Part shown: in pieces, positions 1 to 9,959 of the stretch
Position numbering within the stretch: the first letter of the stretch is position 1
Layout of the letters: every line of letters starts with the position of its first letter
Translations under genes and position numbers: made by a program
NCBI GenBank assembly: GCA_017883205.1
Contig: JADGNZ010000015.1
Location: 60,072-124,071 of the forward strand
From: Thermoanaerobaculia bacterium
Lineage (GTDB): Bacteria > Acidobacteriota > Thermoanaerobaculia > Gp7-AA8
Length of the DNA: 64,000 bases
Direction of reading: 5' to 3'
The notes under the pieces: generated by a model
The model's database searches: none
What the model saw: only the letters and a program-made list of their open reading frames with translations
Told to the model about the DNA's origin: nothing

Positions 1-1
1 C

Positions 2-2863
2 AAAGTGATGACGATGACGTCGACCTACGACCATCGCATCATTCAAGGTGCGGAATCGGGCGCCTTCCTCGCCCGCGTCCACGAGCTGCTTCTCGGCGCC
101 GACGGTTTCTACGAAGCGATCTACAAAGATCTCCGCATCCCGTACGAGCCGGTGGTCTGGGGGAAGGATCGTCATCGCCTGAACGCCAGCGAAGACGAGA
201 GGGTTGCGCGCGAAGCGGCCGTGCTGCAGATGATCAACGCCTATCGCGTGCGCGGTCATCTGCTCGCCGATCTCGATCCGCTCGAGTACGAAGTCAAGCG
301 CCATCCCGAGCTCGATCCCGCCTTCTACGGCCTCACCATCTGGGACCTTGACCGCGAGTTCATCAGCGGCGGCTTGTGCGGCAAGCTGACTGCGAAGCTG
401 CGCGACATCCTCGACACGCTCCGCGAAACCTACTGCGGCAAGATCGGGCCGGAGTACATGCACATCTCTGAAACCGTGCAGAAGAAATGGCTGCAGGACC
501 GGATGGAGCCGTCGCGCAATCACCAGCCGCTCGAACTGGCCACCAAGCGACGCATCCTGATGAAGCTCAACGACTCCGAGTCGTTCGAGAAGTTTCTGCA
601 CACGAAGTACATCGGCCACAAACGCTTCTCGATGGAAGGGGCCGAGAGCACCATCCCGATGCTCGACTACCTCTTCAATGAAGCGACGCAGGATGGCGTG
701 GCCGAAGCGGTAATCGGCATGGCCCACCGCGGACGCCTCAACGTGCTCGCCAACATCCTCGGCAAGTCGTACGAGAAGATCTTCCACGAGTTCGAAGGCG
801 ACGTCGATCCGAACACCACGCAGGGCTCCGGCGACGTGAAGTACCACCTCGGCGCGGACGGTGTGCACCAAACGCCCGACGGCTCGCACATGAAGCTGAC
901 TCTGGCGTCGAACCCGAGCCATCTCGAGGCGGTCGATCCGATCGTCGAGGGCATGGTCCACGCGAAGCAGAAACTGATCGGCGATCACAAACGCGCCTGG
1001 GTCCTGCCTGTGCTGATCCACGGTGATGCCGCATTCGCCGGACAGGGCGTCGTCGCCGAGACGCTGAACCTCTCGCAGCTTCCGGGCTATCGCACCGGCG
1101 GCACGATCCATCTCGTCATCAACAACCAGATCGGATTCACGACCGGTCCGGAATCAGCGCGCTCCTCGGTCTACGCGACCGACGTCGCCAAGATGGTGCA
1201 GGCGCCGATCTTTCACGTGAATGGCGACGATCCTGAGGCGTGCATCCGGGCCGTGAAACTGGCGTACGACTTCCGCCAGCAGTTTCACAAAGACGTCGTG
1301 ATCGACATGATCTGCTACCGGCGTCACGGCCACAACGAAGGCGACGAGCCGTCGCTCACGCAGCCGAAGATGTACAAGTCGATCAAGGAGCACCGCTCGG
1401 TGCGAAAGATCTACACCGAGACGCTGCTGCGAAAAGGCGACATCGATCCGAAGGAAGCGGAGTCGTGGCTCGACAACTTTCAGGCGAAACTGCAGGAAGC
1501 GTTCGATCGGACGCGCGAAGATGATGCACCGCCTCCGTCGAACGAGCGCGGCGCGCTCTGGACCGACGAGGAGATCACCGGCTTCCAGAACCAGCCCTCG
1601 CCGGATACGTCCGTGCCGCGCAACGCGCTCGACGTCGTCAGCAAAGCGCTGACAACCGTCCCGGCCAATCTCGCGCTGCATCCGAAACTCAAACCGATCA
1701 TCGCGCGGCGGACAGCGATGGCGGGAGGACGCGAGCCGATCGACTGGGCCTTTGCGGAGATGCTCGCGTTCGGCACGGTGATGACCGACGGCTTCCGCGT
1801 GCGGCTCTCCGGGCAGGATTCCGGCCGCGGCACGTTCTCGTCGCGGCACGCGATCCTCTTCGACTACGTCACCGGAAAGGGCCTCGTGCCGCTCAACGCG
1901 CTGGCAACGGGGAGTAGCGCGTCACCGGCCGCGCAGTCGTCGAACACGACGGCCATCGCGCCGCACGTCATCGCAGAGAACGCGCTCGGCGAGCAGACCG
2001 CGAGCGAGGGCGGCGCCGAGGTTAGTTTTGCGGTGTACGACTCACTGCTCAGCGAGTACGGAGTGCTCGGATTCGAGTACGGCTACTCCGTCGCCGATCC
2101 CGGCGCGCTCGTGTTGTGGGAAGCGCAGTTCGGCGATTTCGTCAACGGTGGGCAGATCGTCATCGACCAATTCATTTCATCGGCCGAAGAGAAATGGGGC
2201 CAGCACAGCGGTCTCGTGCTGCTTCTTCCGCACGGCTACGAAGGACAGGGGCCGGAGCATTCGTCGGCGCGCCTGGAGCGCTTCCTCACCCTCTGCGCGG
2301 AAGGCAACATGCAGGTCGTCTATCCGACGACGCCCGCGCAACACTTCCACGCCCTCCGGCGGCAGATGAAGAACGATCCGCGCAAGCCGCTGATCGTGAT
2401 GACGCCGAAGTCGCTGCTGCGCCATCCGCAGGCCACGTCGTCTCTTGAAGAACTGACGAGCGGCCGCTTCGAGCCGGTGATGATCGATGCCGCGAAGGAC
2501 GCCGCCGCAGTCTCACGTATCGTACTTTCCAGCGGCAAGGTCTACTACGATCTTCGCACCGCGCGCGAAAAAGCGAACGCAAACGTGCCGTTGATCCGCC
2601 TCGAACAGTTCTATCCGTTCCCACAAGCGATGCTTACCGCGGCGCTGGCGCAGTATCCGAACGCGACCGAGATCGTCTGGGTGCAGGACGAACCGCGCAA
2701 CATGGGCGCCTGGCCATTCCTGCACGAACGCCTCGGCGCACTGACCTCCGCGAACCAAACGCTGCGCTACGTCGGACGTCCGATCAGCGCATCGCCAGCG
2801 ACAGGTTCGCATCATCGCCACGAGGAACAGCAGCAGGCACTGGTGGCAGCGGCGATCGGGTAA
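2..2863 (+). CDS. kgd: 2-oxoglutarate dehydrogenase E1 component, C-terminal part of a multifunctional Kgd-type (E2-E1 fusion) protein; 5' end lies outside the window
   Basis: Opens in frame at the window edge (K-V-M-T-M-T-S-T-Y-D-H-R-I-I-Q-G-A, an E2-acyltransferase-like end) and runs into a full thiamine-dependent E1 (GMAHRGRLNVL, IHGDAAFAGQG, GHNEGDEPSLTQP). Confidence 0.92.
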   Translation, partial: KVMTMTSTYDHRIIQGAESGAFLARVHELLLGADGFYEAIYKDLRIPYEPVVWGKDRHRLNASEDERVAREAAVLQMINAYRVRGHLLADLDPLEYEVKRHPELDPAFYGLTIWDLDREFISGGLCGKLTAKLRDILDTLRETYCGKIGPEYMHISETVQKKWLQDRMEPSRNHQPLELATKRRILMKLNDSESFEKFLHTKYIGHKRFSMEGAESTIPMLDYLFNEATQDGVAEAVIGMAHRGRLNVLANILGKSYEKIFHEFEGDVDPNTTQGSGDVKYHLGADGVHQTPDGSHMKLTLASNPSHLEAVDPIVEGMVHAKQKLIGDHKRAWVLPVLIHGDAAFAGQGVVAETLNLSQLPGYRTGGTIHLVINNQIGFTTGPESARSSVYATDVAKMVQAPIFHVNGDDPEACIRAVKLAYDFRQQFHKDVVIDMICYRRHGHNEGDEPSLTQPKMYKSIKEHRSVRKIYTETLLRKGDIDPKEAESWLDNFQAKLQEAFDRTREDDAPPPSNERGALWTDEEITGFQNQPSPDTSVPRNALDVVSKALTTVPANLALHPKLKPIIARRTAMAGGREPIDWAFAEMLAFGTVMTDGFRVRLSGQDSGRGTFSSRHAILFDYVTGKGLVPLNALATGSSASPAAQSSNTTAIAPHVIAENALGEQTASEGGAEVSFAVYDSLLSEYGVLGFEYGYSVADPGALVLWEAQFGDFVNGGQIVIDQFISSAEEKWGQHSGLVLLLPHGYEGQGPEHSSARLERFLTLCAEGNMQVVYPTTPAQHFHALRRQMKNDPRKPLIVMTPKSLLRHPQATSSLEELTSGRFEPVMIDAAKDAAAVSRIVLSSGKVYYDLRTAREKANANVPLIRLEQFYPFPQAMLTAALAQYPNATEIVWVQDEPRNMGAWPFLHERLGALTSANQTLRYVGRPISASPATGSHHRHEEQQQALVAAAIG

Positions 2864-2892
2864 GGCCAAAATCGCAGGCGAGACGCCTACGA

Positions 2893-2997
2893 GCCAGCCG
2901 GCGGGACGCCAGCGTTCCGCTGGCCAGTTGCGGCTCCTTGGCCTCTTGCCGCGAGTTGGCCACTTGCGGGCGGAACGCTGCCGTCTCGGCGGCTGGC
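2893..2997. repeat. GGAACGC-type inverted repeat (28-nt arms 2893-2920 / 2970-2997)
   Basis: GCCAGCCGGCGGGACGCCAGCGTTCCGC vs rc GCCAGCCGCCGAGACGGCAGCGTTCCGC (24/28). Confidence 0.9.
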
Positions 2998-3056
2998 CCG
3001 GCGGCGTCCCGCCGCCGTCAGCCCACTGCGCAACGCTCGTCCCCACTGCGCCGCGC

Positions 3057-5282
3057 TCACCCCACCGCAGCGTCGATCTTCTCCTGCAACTCCCGGATCG
3101 AGGTCTCGATCGCGGGAAGCAGCGCGGCCGCGCGCGCGAAGTCATCGGCGGCCGCTGCGTGCTCGATCTGAAGCGTCGCAGCGAGCGGCTCGGGGACATC
3201 GAAATTGCTGATCGAAGCGCGGAGTGTGCGTGCGGCCTGGATGAGCGCATCGCGGTCTCTCGCTTCGACAGCGTCGCGCATCGCGGTGAGCAAGCGCGGG
3301 ACCTGCGTGGCGAAGGCATCGCGGACGCGCATCAACAGGTTCGCGTTGCCGCCGACGGCATCGAAGATCGAGCCCGCGGATTCCGGCGGAACACGCGTGG
3401 GCGTCAACGGGCTTGTCACGTCACGGAGGATCGACCCGATCGCAGTCTGCGACGCCGGCGTTTCCAGCACGGCATCGAAACCGGCAGCCATGCACCGGTC
3501 CCGCTCTTCCGCCGTCGCGTTCGTCGTGACCGCAATCGTTGCGGTCCGGCCATCGCGATCGATCGCTCGAAAGCGCCGCGCCAGTTCGAGTCCGTCGAAT
3601 TGCGGACTCGGAACATCGACGAGAACGACATCGAATTCTCTGCCGGCGAGGAGGTTCGGCGCTTCGGCGGCAGCCGTCTTCGTGACGACATGCCCGAGGC
3701 GGCGGGCAGCATCCGCGATGAGCTCCTGATTCACTGTGTTGTCATCGACGACCAGTACGCGAAGCGGGCGAAGGATCTCGCGGCGGCGTTCCAGCGTGTA
3801 GGCGATCGCCGGCTCCGCGATGCCGAGGGCAGCGCCGATCGCCTGGATCAACACGCGCTCGCTGCTGGGCCGCGTGACGAAGACCCCATCACCCACCGGC
3901 GGAACGAGTGGCGACGCGATCCGCACGACCGGCACGGGCGGAATCCACGGCGTCGCTGCGAGCATGTTCGCGTCCGCGATCAGACAGCCGTAAGCGGCCC
4001 GGATCGACGGCTGCAGCGCGCGCTCGATCGAGTCGTACGCCTCGGGCACCATGCCGTGTGCCCGCAGAATTTCAGCGAGGATGCCGCGCGTCGTCGTGTT
4101 GGGCTCGATCAGCAGGACGCGGATGCCTGCAAGACGCTCTTCCCATTCCGGCGACGGTTCCGTTCCAATCGGCTCGCAGGAAAAAGGGACGAGGACGCGA
4201 AACGTGCTTCCTCTTCCGACTTCGCTCTCGATCGTCATCGCGCCGCCCATTGCGCCGAGCAAGCGCGACACGATCGGCAACCCGAGGCCGTGTTGACGGC
4301 GCAGTGGTGACGAGGCGAATGGATTGACGAGGAGTGCGCACAGCGACGGATCGATTCCCACGCCGGTGTCGGAGATCTCGAACACGACCGTCACGCCATC
4401 GGCTGACATCGCCTCACAGCTAACGCGCACGACGATCTCGCCGCTACCGGTGAACTTGATGGCGTTGCCGGTGAGGTTGACGAGGATCTGGCGGACCCGC
4501 CCCGGATCACCCCAGAGGCGATCCGGCACTTCGGCGGCGACCGCGTAGGCAAGCGTGAGGCTCTTCTCCGCCGCCGCGATGCCGAGCGGCTCGAGCGTGT
4601 CGGCGAGAAGCAGCCGGATCGAGAAGTAAACCGGCTCCAGGTCGAGGTGGCCGGCCTCGAGCTTTGTGAAGTCGAGAACGTCTCCGATCGTCGCCAGGAG
4701 CGACTGCGCAGAACGACGCGCCATTTCGAACAGTTCCGTGCGCTTCTCCGAGGCATCGCTGTCGGCAGCCACCCGCAGCACGCCGATGATGCCTTGCAGA
4801 GGCGTGCGCAGCTCGTGCGCGATGCCGGCGAAGAGCTCGCTCTTCGCTGCGCTGGCCGCCTCGGCGCGCTCGCTCACTTCTCGCATCGCGACGACCTCGG
4901 CTTCACGCTTCCGCGCCGACTCCTGCGCCATGCGCACGAGGCTCGCCAGGTGACGGCGACGTACCTCGGCACGCCACAGTGAGACGCCGAATGTGGTCGC
5001 GACGGCAACGAGGAGAGCGACTTTCAGAATGAGAGCAGACGAAGATGTCCCGTCATCAGCTACGAACTGAAGGAACAGAACGTTCGCGAGACAGATCAAG
5101 CCGGCGATCGCGAACCCCCATGTGGTCCACCATCCGCGCGGCTGGTCGATCAGGTCGCCGGAAGAAGAAGCAGCGGATTCATTCGCAGTTTTGCCGTCAG
5201 CGGCACTGCCGCGATCGCTGTCCATTTCCTTAGACTTTACGCGCTCTCGCTCCGTCATGCGCGCCGGAGCGTTCTGGCGCAC
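3057..5282 (-). CDS. Hybrid sensor histidine kinase with receiver domain(s) and C-terminal HPt-like region
   Basis: HELRTPLQGIIGVL H-box, NLTGNAIKFT N-box, DTGVGID and GLGLPIVSRL G-boxes, LRVLVVDDNTVNQEL receiver. Confidence 0.93.
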   Translation of the reverse strand: MRQNAPARMTERERVKSKEMDSDRGSAADGKTANESAASSSGDLIDQPRGWWTTWGFAIAGLICLANVLFLQFVADDGTSSSALILKVALLVAVATTFGVSLWRAEVRRRHLASLVRMAQESARKREAEVVAMREVSERAEAASAAKSELFAGIAHELRTPLQGIIGVLRVAADSDASEKRTELFEMARRSAQSLLATIGDVLDFTKLEAGHLDLEPVYFSIRLLLADTLEPLGIAAAEKSLTLAYAVAAEVPDRLWGDPGRVRQILVNLTGNAIKFTGSGEIVVRVSCEAMSADGVTVVFEISDTGVGIDPSLCALLVNPFASSPLRRQHGLGLPIVSRLLGAMGGAMTIESEVGRGSTFRVLVPFSCEPIGTEPSPEWEERLAGIRVLLIEPNTTTRGILAEILRAHGMVPEAYDSIERALQPSIRAAYGCLIADANMLAATPWIPPVPVVRIASPLVPPVGDGVFVTRPSSERVLIQAIGAALGIAEPAIAYTLERRREILRPLRVLVVDDNTVNQELIADAARRLGHVVTKTAAAEAPNLLAGREFDVVLVDVPSPQFDGLELARRFRAIDRDGRTATIAVTTNATAEERDRCMAAGFDAVLETPASQTAIGSILRDVTSPLTPTRVPPESAGSIFDAVGGNANLLMRVRDAFATQVPRLLTAMRDAVEARDRDALIQAARTLRASISNFDVPEPLAATLQIEHAAAADDFARAAALLPAIETSIRELQEKIDAAVG

Positions 5283-5367
5283 TCATTTCTGAGAAAGTCC
5301 CGTCAGTGCCTCGCTGCCGGTGCTTTTGCAATGTTTCCCTTGTCATCCACGTTGTCCGGCCCGCGAG

Positions 5368-6621
5368 ATGACCAACCAGAGAATCGTCATCACCGGCGCC
5401 GGTGCGCTCAGCCCCAACGGAATCGGCCGGGAGAATTACTTTTCGGCTCTCAAAGAAGGGCGCTCCGGCATTCGCACAATCACGCAGTTCGACGCATCGT
5501 CGCTTCCCTCACGCATCGCCGGCGAGGTCGATTTCGATCCGACGCTCTGGGTGGATGCGAAGAACATGAAGCACGTTTCGCGCGTCGTGCCCATGGTCAT
5601 CGCCGCAACCGACGAGGCGCTGCGCGACGCGAAGCTCGATCCGCGCGCGGTCGACCTCGAGACGCGGCGCAACATCGGCGTGATGCTCGGCTCGGGCGGT
5701 GGTGCCATCGAGTTCAGCGAGCGCATGTACGAGCTCTGGTTCGCGGACCACGAGAAACAGGCCTCGATCTACTCCATCCCCTCCGGCACGATCGGCACGA
5801 TCGCGTCCGAGATCTCGATGGCCTACGACCTTCACGGTTTCTCGCACCTGATCTCGACTGGATGCACCTCATCAACCGACGCCCTCGGATACGCCTATCG
5901 CAATCTCAAGCTCGGCGTTGCCGACTACATCGTCTGCGGCGGCGCCGACTCCACGATCACCGAGGGCGTCATGACCGGCTTCTGCATCATGCGCATCATC
6001 TCCAACACGCGAAATCACGCGCCGGAGTCGGCCTCGCGTCCGTTCTCGAAAGACCGCGAAGGCTTCGTGCTGTCCGAGGGCGCGTGGATGTTCGTGATGG
6101 AGCGCGAAGAGACGGCAAGAGCGCGCGGCGCGTTCATCTACGCCGAGGTGGCGGGATACGGATCGACGTGCGACGCCTACCACCGCGTACGGCTCGATGA
6201 ATCGGGAGAAGAGCCGGCGCGCGCGATGACGCTGGCGATGAAGGACGCAGGAGTCGCGCCGGACGACATCGGCTACCTCAACTACCACGGCACATCGACC
6301 GAGTTGAATGACCGCGTCGAAACGCGCGCGGTCAAGCTCGCCTTCGGTGAGCGCGCCCGGACGCTGCCGGGATCGGCGACGAAGTCGATGATCGGCCATC
6401 CGCAGGGAGCGTGCGGAGCGGCGGGCGTGGCAGCGACATTGATGGCCTTTCGCGACGGCATCCTTCCGCCGACGATCAACCTCGACACGCCCGACCCCGA
6501 GTGCGACCTGGACTACATCCCCGACCTCGGCCGCCGCGCCCGCATCGACGCCGCAGTCTGCAACACGATCGCCTTCGGCTCGAAGAACTCGGCGCTGGTG
6601 TTGAAGAGAGTTGACAATTGA
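5368..6621 (+). CDS. Beta-ketoacyl-ACP synthase (KAS I/II, FabF family)
   Basis: MTNQRIVITGAGALSPNGIG N-terminus; Cys in STGCTSSTDA; His in NYHGTST and SMIGHPQGACGAAG. Last codons VDN* lie inside the TTGACAA repeat element. Confidence 0.9.
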   Translation: MTNQRIVITGAGALSPNGIGRENYFSALKEGRSGIRTITQFDASSLPSRIAGEVDFDPTLWVDAKNMKHVSRVVPMVIAATDEALRDAKLDPRAVDLETRRNIGVMLGSGGGAIEFSERMYELWFADHEKQASIYSIPSGTIGTIASEISMAYDLHGFSHLISTGCTSSTDALGYAYRNLKLGVADYIVCGGADSTITEGVMTGFCIMRIISNTRNHAPESASRPFSKDREGFVLSEGAWMFVMEREETARARGAFIYAEVAGYGSTCDAYHRVRLDESGEEPARAMTLAMKDAGVAPDDIGYLNYHGTSTELNDRVETRAVKLAFGERARTLPGSATKSMIGHPQGACGAAGVAATLMAFRDGILPPTINLDTPDPECDLDYIPDLGRRARIDAAVCNTIAFGSKNSALVLKRVDN

Positions 6622-6751
6622 TAATGGACAATTGACAACGAGCAGAGGAGGCAATTGACAATGGACTGGGACCAGGATCAGAGAAGTGATCGCGTCGCGA
6701 CCTACTGTCCGTTCTCCATTGTCAATTGTCCATTGTCAATTATCAATTGAG
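6610..6751. repeat. TTGACAA heptamer inverted element
   Basis: GTTGACAATTGATAATGGACAATTGACAACG (6610-6640) and CCATTGTCAATTGTCCATTGTCAATTATCAATTGAG (6716-6751). Confidence 0.95.
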
Positions 6752-6754
6752 ATC

Positions 6755-7267
6755 ATGCGCACATTGACTATCCGCTTCTTCGCCGCCGAGGACGACACAC
6801 CGATCGAAGGGACCGCGACGATGATGGCTGGGCGCTGGCATACGCGCGTCGACGCCAAACAGAAGCCGGTTCACGCTGCGCATGAGGTGCGCTTCGACGT
6901 CGAGGACTCGACCGTCATCAATGAAGCGCTCGTCAGCGCCTCGCGCCGTTTTGGGCGTTTTGCGCCGTGGCCAAAGTCGGATGTGCTCGAAGTGCGCCTG
7001 GAAAAATCGACGGAGTTGATCATCGCCTCGAACCTCGATGTTCTCCGCTGGGTGAAAGTCCACGCTGCCGGCGGCCAGGAGACGACCGACTTCGTGCGCA
7101 ACCTCGGCAACGATTTCCATGCCCTGCGCTGCGGACAGTCGCTCAATTGCGGCCAACTCCTGCCCGGACCGTACACGATCGATGTCTTCGATGAAGCCCG
7201 CCAGCCGGTCGCGCACATCAGCGTCGACCTGCCATCGTGGCGCACGGCCTTCGTCGAGGTTCCATGA
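6755..7267 (+). CDS. Hypothetical protein in KAS/methyltransferase operon
   Basis: ORF from ATG 6755; stop overlaps next ATG (ATGA at 7264). Confidence 0.7.
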   Translation: MRTLTIRFFAAEDDTPIEGTATMMAGRWHTRVDAKQKPVHAAHEVRFDVEDSTVINEALVSASRRFGRFAPWPKSDVLEVRLEKSTELIIASNLDVLRWVKVHAAGGQETTDFVRNLGNDFHALRCGQSLNCGQLLPGPYTIDVFDEARQPVAHISVDLPSWRTAFVEVP

Positions 7268-7926
7268 GCTTTCTCGTCCCGAAGCGCGTGGACACAGAGG
7301 AGCTACTCGACGAGCAAGATGCCCCGCGCGCCGACATGGAGCGCTCGCTGCGCGACCTGCGCCGCTTCAACCGTTGGGCGGGAGGAACGCCGACCTATCT
7401 GCGTCTCGTGCGGCGTCTCGCGCCAACCGCGCGGGTCGTGATCGACCTCGGCGCCGGAACCGCCGACTTGCTCGACGCGCTGCCGCCGAATGTGTTGACG
7501 ATCGCCGTCGACCTCAACATCAAACACCTTTCATACGGACGCAACCACTCGCGGGCGCTGCGCGTCCTCGCCGACGCGAACCGCCTGCCGTTTCGCAGCG
7601 CGTCGGTCGATATCGTCACGTCCTCGCACTTCTTTCACCATTTCGAGCCGGACGAGAATGCCGCGATCCTGCGCGATGCGCTGCGCGTGGCGCGCATCGG
7701 CGCGATGGCAAGCGATACGCAGCGCCATCACCTGCCGTTGCTCTTCGTCTGGCTGCTCGCTAAGTTTCGTTTGGTCGGCCGCATCACCGCGTACGATGCT
7801 CCGGCCTCGGTTCTGCGCGGTTACACGGCGCAGGAAGCGAGAGCTGTCGGCGAGAAAACCGGCGCGCTGCGTTTCGAGGTCGTGAAAATGTTTCCCTTCC
7901 GCTTCGGCCTGTTGCTATGGAAGTGA
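7264..7926 (+). CDS. Class I SAM-dependent methyltransferase
   Basis: VVIDLGAGTADLLDALPPN motif I, VDIVTSSHFFHHFEPDE. Confidence 0.88.
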   Translation: MSFLVPKRVDTEELLDEQDAPRADMERSLRDLRRFNRWAGGTPTYLRLVRRLAPTARVVIDLGAGTADLLDALPPNVLTIAVDLNIKHLSYGRNHSRALRVLADANRLPFRSASVDIVTSSHFFHHFEPDENAAILRDALRVARIGAMASDTQRHHLPLLFVWLLAKFRLVGRITAYDAPASVLRGYTAQEARAVGEKTGALRFEVVKMFPFRFGLLLWK

Positions 7927-7933
7927 TTCGCGG

Positions 7934-8084
7934 GGGAGCACAGACAAGAGTGTCTGTGCCACATCACTCCTCGCACATGGCGCAGGCAGTTCCCGTTGTG
8001 CATCCAGCGTGTTTGGCTCGTCACGCTTCCTGTGCAACCAGCAGCGGTTCTAATGTGGCACAGACACTCTTGTCTGTGCTCCCG
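7934..8084. repeat. Inverted repeat: perfect 31-bp arms (7934-7964 / 8054-8084)
   Basis: GGGAGCACAGACAAGAGTGTCTGTGCCACAT and its exact reverse complement; each arm also contains CACAGACA-AGAG-TGTCTGTG. Confidence 0.97.
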
Positions 8085-8092
8085 GTGCAGCA

Positions 8093-9253
8093 ATGACTGA
8101 GATCAGTGTCGATGTCGCCATCGTCGGAGCCGGGCCCGCCGGATCGACTCTCGCCGCGCTCCTCGCCCACCGCGGCTACTCTGTCGCGCTGATCGACCGC
8201 GACACCTTTCCGCGCGACAAGCTGTGTGGCGAGTTCCTCTCCTACGACGCCATGCCCATCATCGACGCCCTCGGCCTCCGCGACGAGCTCGATGCCCACG
8301 TAGCGCCGGAGATCTCCCACTGCCGGATCGTGGGACGTCATCGCAACTACGAATTCGACTTTCCTCATCCCGCTCGCGGCGTATCCCGCATGCTGCTCGA
8401 TGACGCGCTCTTCCGCCGCGCCGTGGCTGCCGGAGCGCAAGCGATCACAGGCACGGCATCGGAGGTAACTCGTGACAGTGTGACCTTCGACGGCGGCGCC
8501 GTTCGCGCGCGGGTGGTCGCCGGCGCGTGGGGGCGCTGGGGCCGTTTCGATCAGCAACTCGGGCGCGCGTTCGTACGCGACCGCTCCCACCGGAACTTCG
8601 GATTCAAACGACACTATCGAAAAGCAGGCGGCACAAGCGACGGAACGATCGAGCTGTATTCGTTCAAACGCGGCTACCTCGGCGTCAACGACGTCGAGGG
8701 CGGCATCACGAACATCTGCGGTCTCGTGCACGCCGGCCGTTTGCAAGGCCTCAAAGGACGATGGGACGCGTTCATCGAAACCATCCGCGCCGAGGAGAGG
8801 CCGCTTGATGATTTGTACGCGCGGCACACACCGGCGCAGGAAGGGTTTCTCTCCTCGGAGCCGGTCATCTTCCGGTCACGATCCGCGGTCGAGGAAGGAA
8901 TCTTCATGATCGGCGATGCCTCGGGCGTCATCGATCCGCTGACCGGCAACGGCATGGCCATGGCGCTACAGTCAGCACTCGTCGCCGCGCCGTTCATCGC
9001 CGCCACCCTCGAGAACGGCGACCGTCAGCACAGCGAGGACGCGTATCGCACTCGTCACGCGCAGCTCTTTGGCCAGCGCATCGGATGGAGCCGGCGCGTG
9101 GCGTTTCTTCTGTCCCGTCCCGCCCTGCTCGACAACGCCCTTCGCCTGCACGTTCCCAGCGCAGGCCCTTTCTTCCTTCGCAAGACGAGAGCGGACCGGG
9201 AGGTGATTGCGCGGATGGTGGATGCGGAGTTGGAAAAGCAGAGCGTCCCATAG
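8093..9253 (+). CDS. FAD-dependent oxidoreductase, geranylgeranyl reductase-like family
   Basis: DVAIVGAGPAGSTLAALLAHRGYSVALIDRDTFPRDKLCGEFLS; MIGDASGVIDPLTGNGMAMALQSA. Confidence 0.92.
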   Translation: MTEISVDVAIVGAGPAGSTLAALLAHRGYSVALIDRDTFPRDKLCGEFLSYDAMPIIDALGLRDELDAHVAPEISHCRIVGRHRNYEFDFPHPARGVSRMLLDDALFRRAVAAGAQAITGTASEVTRDSVTFDGGAVRARVVAGAWGRWGRFDQQLGRAFVRDRSHRNFGFKRHYRKAGGTSDGTIELYSFKRGYLGVNDVEGGITNICGLVHAGRLQGLKGRWDAFIETIRAEERPLDDLYARHTPAQEGFLSSEPVIFRSRSAVEEGIFMIGDASGVIDPLTGNGMAMALQSALVAAPFIAATLENGDRQHSEDAYRTRHAQLFGQRIGWSRRVAFLLSRPALLDNALRLHVPSAGPFFLRKTRADREVIARMVDAELEKQSVP

Positions 9254-9296
9254 TCTTGTTGTCCGGAGCTCCGCGGGAGGGGTCAGGTCGAAACCC

Positions 9297-9959
9297 TCAG
9301 TTCCTGCTCGGATCCCCACCCTGTCGGAACGGCGCCAGGAACTGCATGCTCTCGATCCTGTGCTGCAGCTCGGTACCGACATCCTCGGCGCGGGCCGTGA
9401 CGTCGTCGATCTCCAGCAGGCGCTGCTTCTCGATGACATCGAGATTCAGGGCCATGATCACCGAGTTCGTCAGCGCTTCGAGGCCGATGGTGTGCATCAC
9501 CGGCACGCTCCCCTGCTCGGGCAGATAGTGCAGATACTGCTGCGAAAGGTCCGCGAGCCACGTGCGCTGCGCGTACGCGGCAGCCGGGTCATCCTCGTTC
9601 TGCGGCCGCGCGATGACGCGCGCCGTCCGGTACGGTTCGCGCGACACTTCGTTCACGATCTGGAAGCGCGTCTCGCCACTGACGACAATGTTGTACCGGC
9701 CGTCGTCGAGCGGCATCGTCTCTTCGATCCGCACCATCGTGCCGCAGGCGTAGACGGGCGGCGATCCGAAGTAATCGTTCTCCCAACCCGGCTGCAGGAG
9801 AACGATGCCAAAGCGCTGATCGCGGGCGTTGACGTCGGCGATGAGCTGGCGATAGCGCGGCTCGAAGACGTGAAGCGGTAGATGCGTCTCCGGAAAGAAG
9901 ACGAGGTTCGGCAGCGGAAACAGCGGCAGCAGAAACTCGCTCTCGCGCGCCAGGGTCAT
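9297..9959 (-). CDS. LON peptidase substrate-binding (N-terminal) domain protein
   Basis: LLPLFPLPNLVFFPETHLPLHVFEPRYRQLIADV...FGIVLLQPG. Confidence 0.9.
   Translation of the reverse strand: MTLARESEFLLPLFPLPNLVFFPETHLPLHVFEPRYRQLIADVNARDQRFGIVLLQPGWENDYFGSPPVYACGTMVRIEETMPLDDGRYNIVVSGETRFQIVNEVSREPYRTARVIARPQNEDDPAAAYAQRTWLADLSQQYLHYLPEQGSVPVMHTIGLEALTNSVIMALNLDVIEKQRLLEIDDVTARAEDVGTELQHRIESMQFLAPFRQGGDPSRN

Noticed and set aside
1154-1849. 231-aa minus-strand ORF inside kgd
   Set aside because: Shadow ORF opposite conserved E1 coding sequence.
2928-4310. 460-aa plus-strand ORF
   Set aside because: Antisense to a clear hybrid histidine kinase; high-GC shadow ORF with Arg-rich composition.
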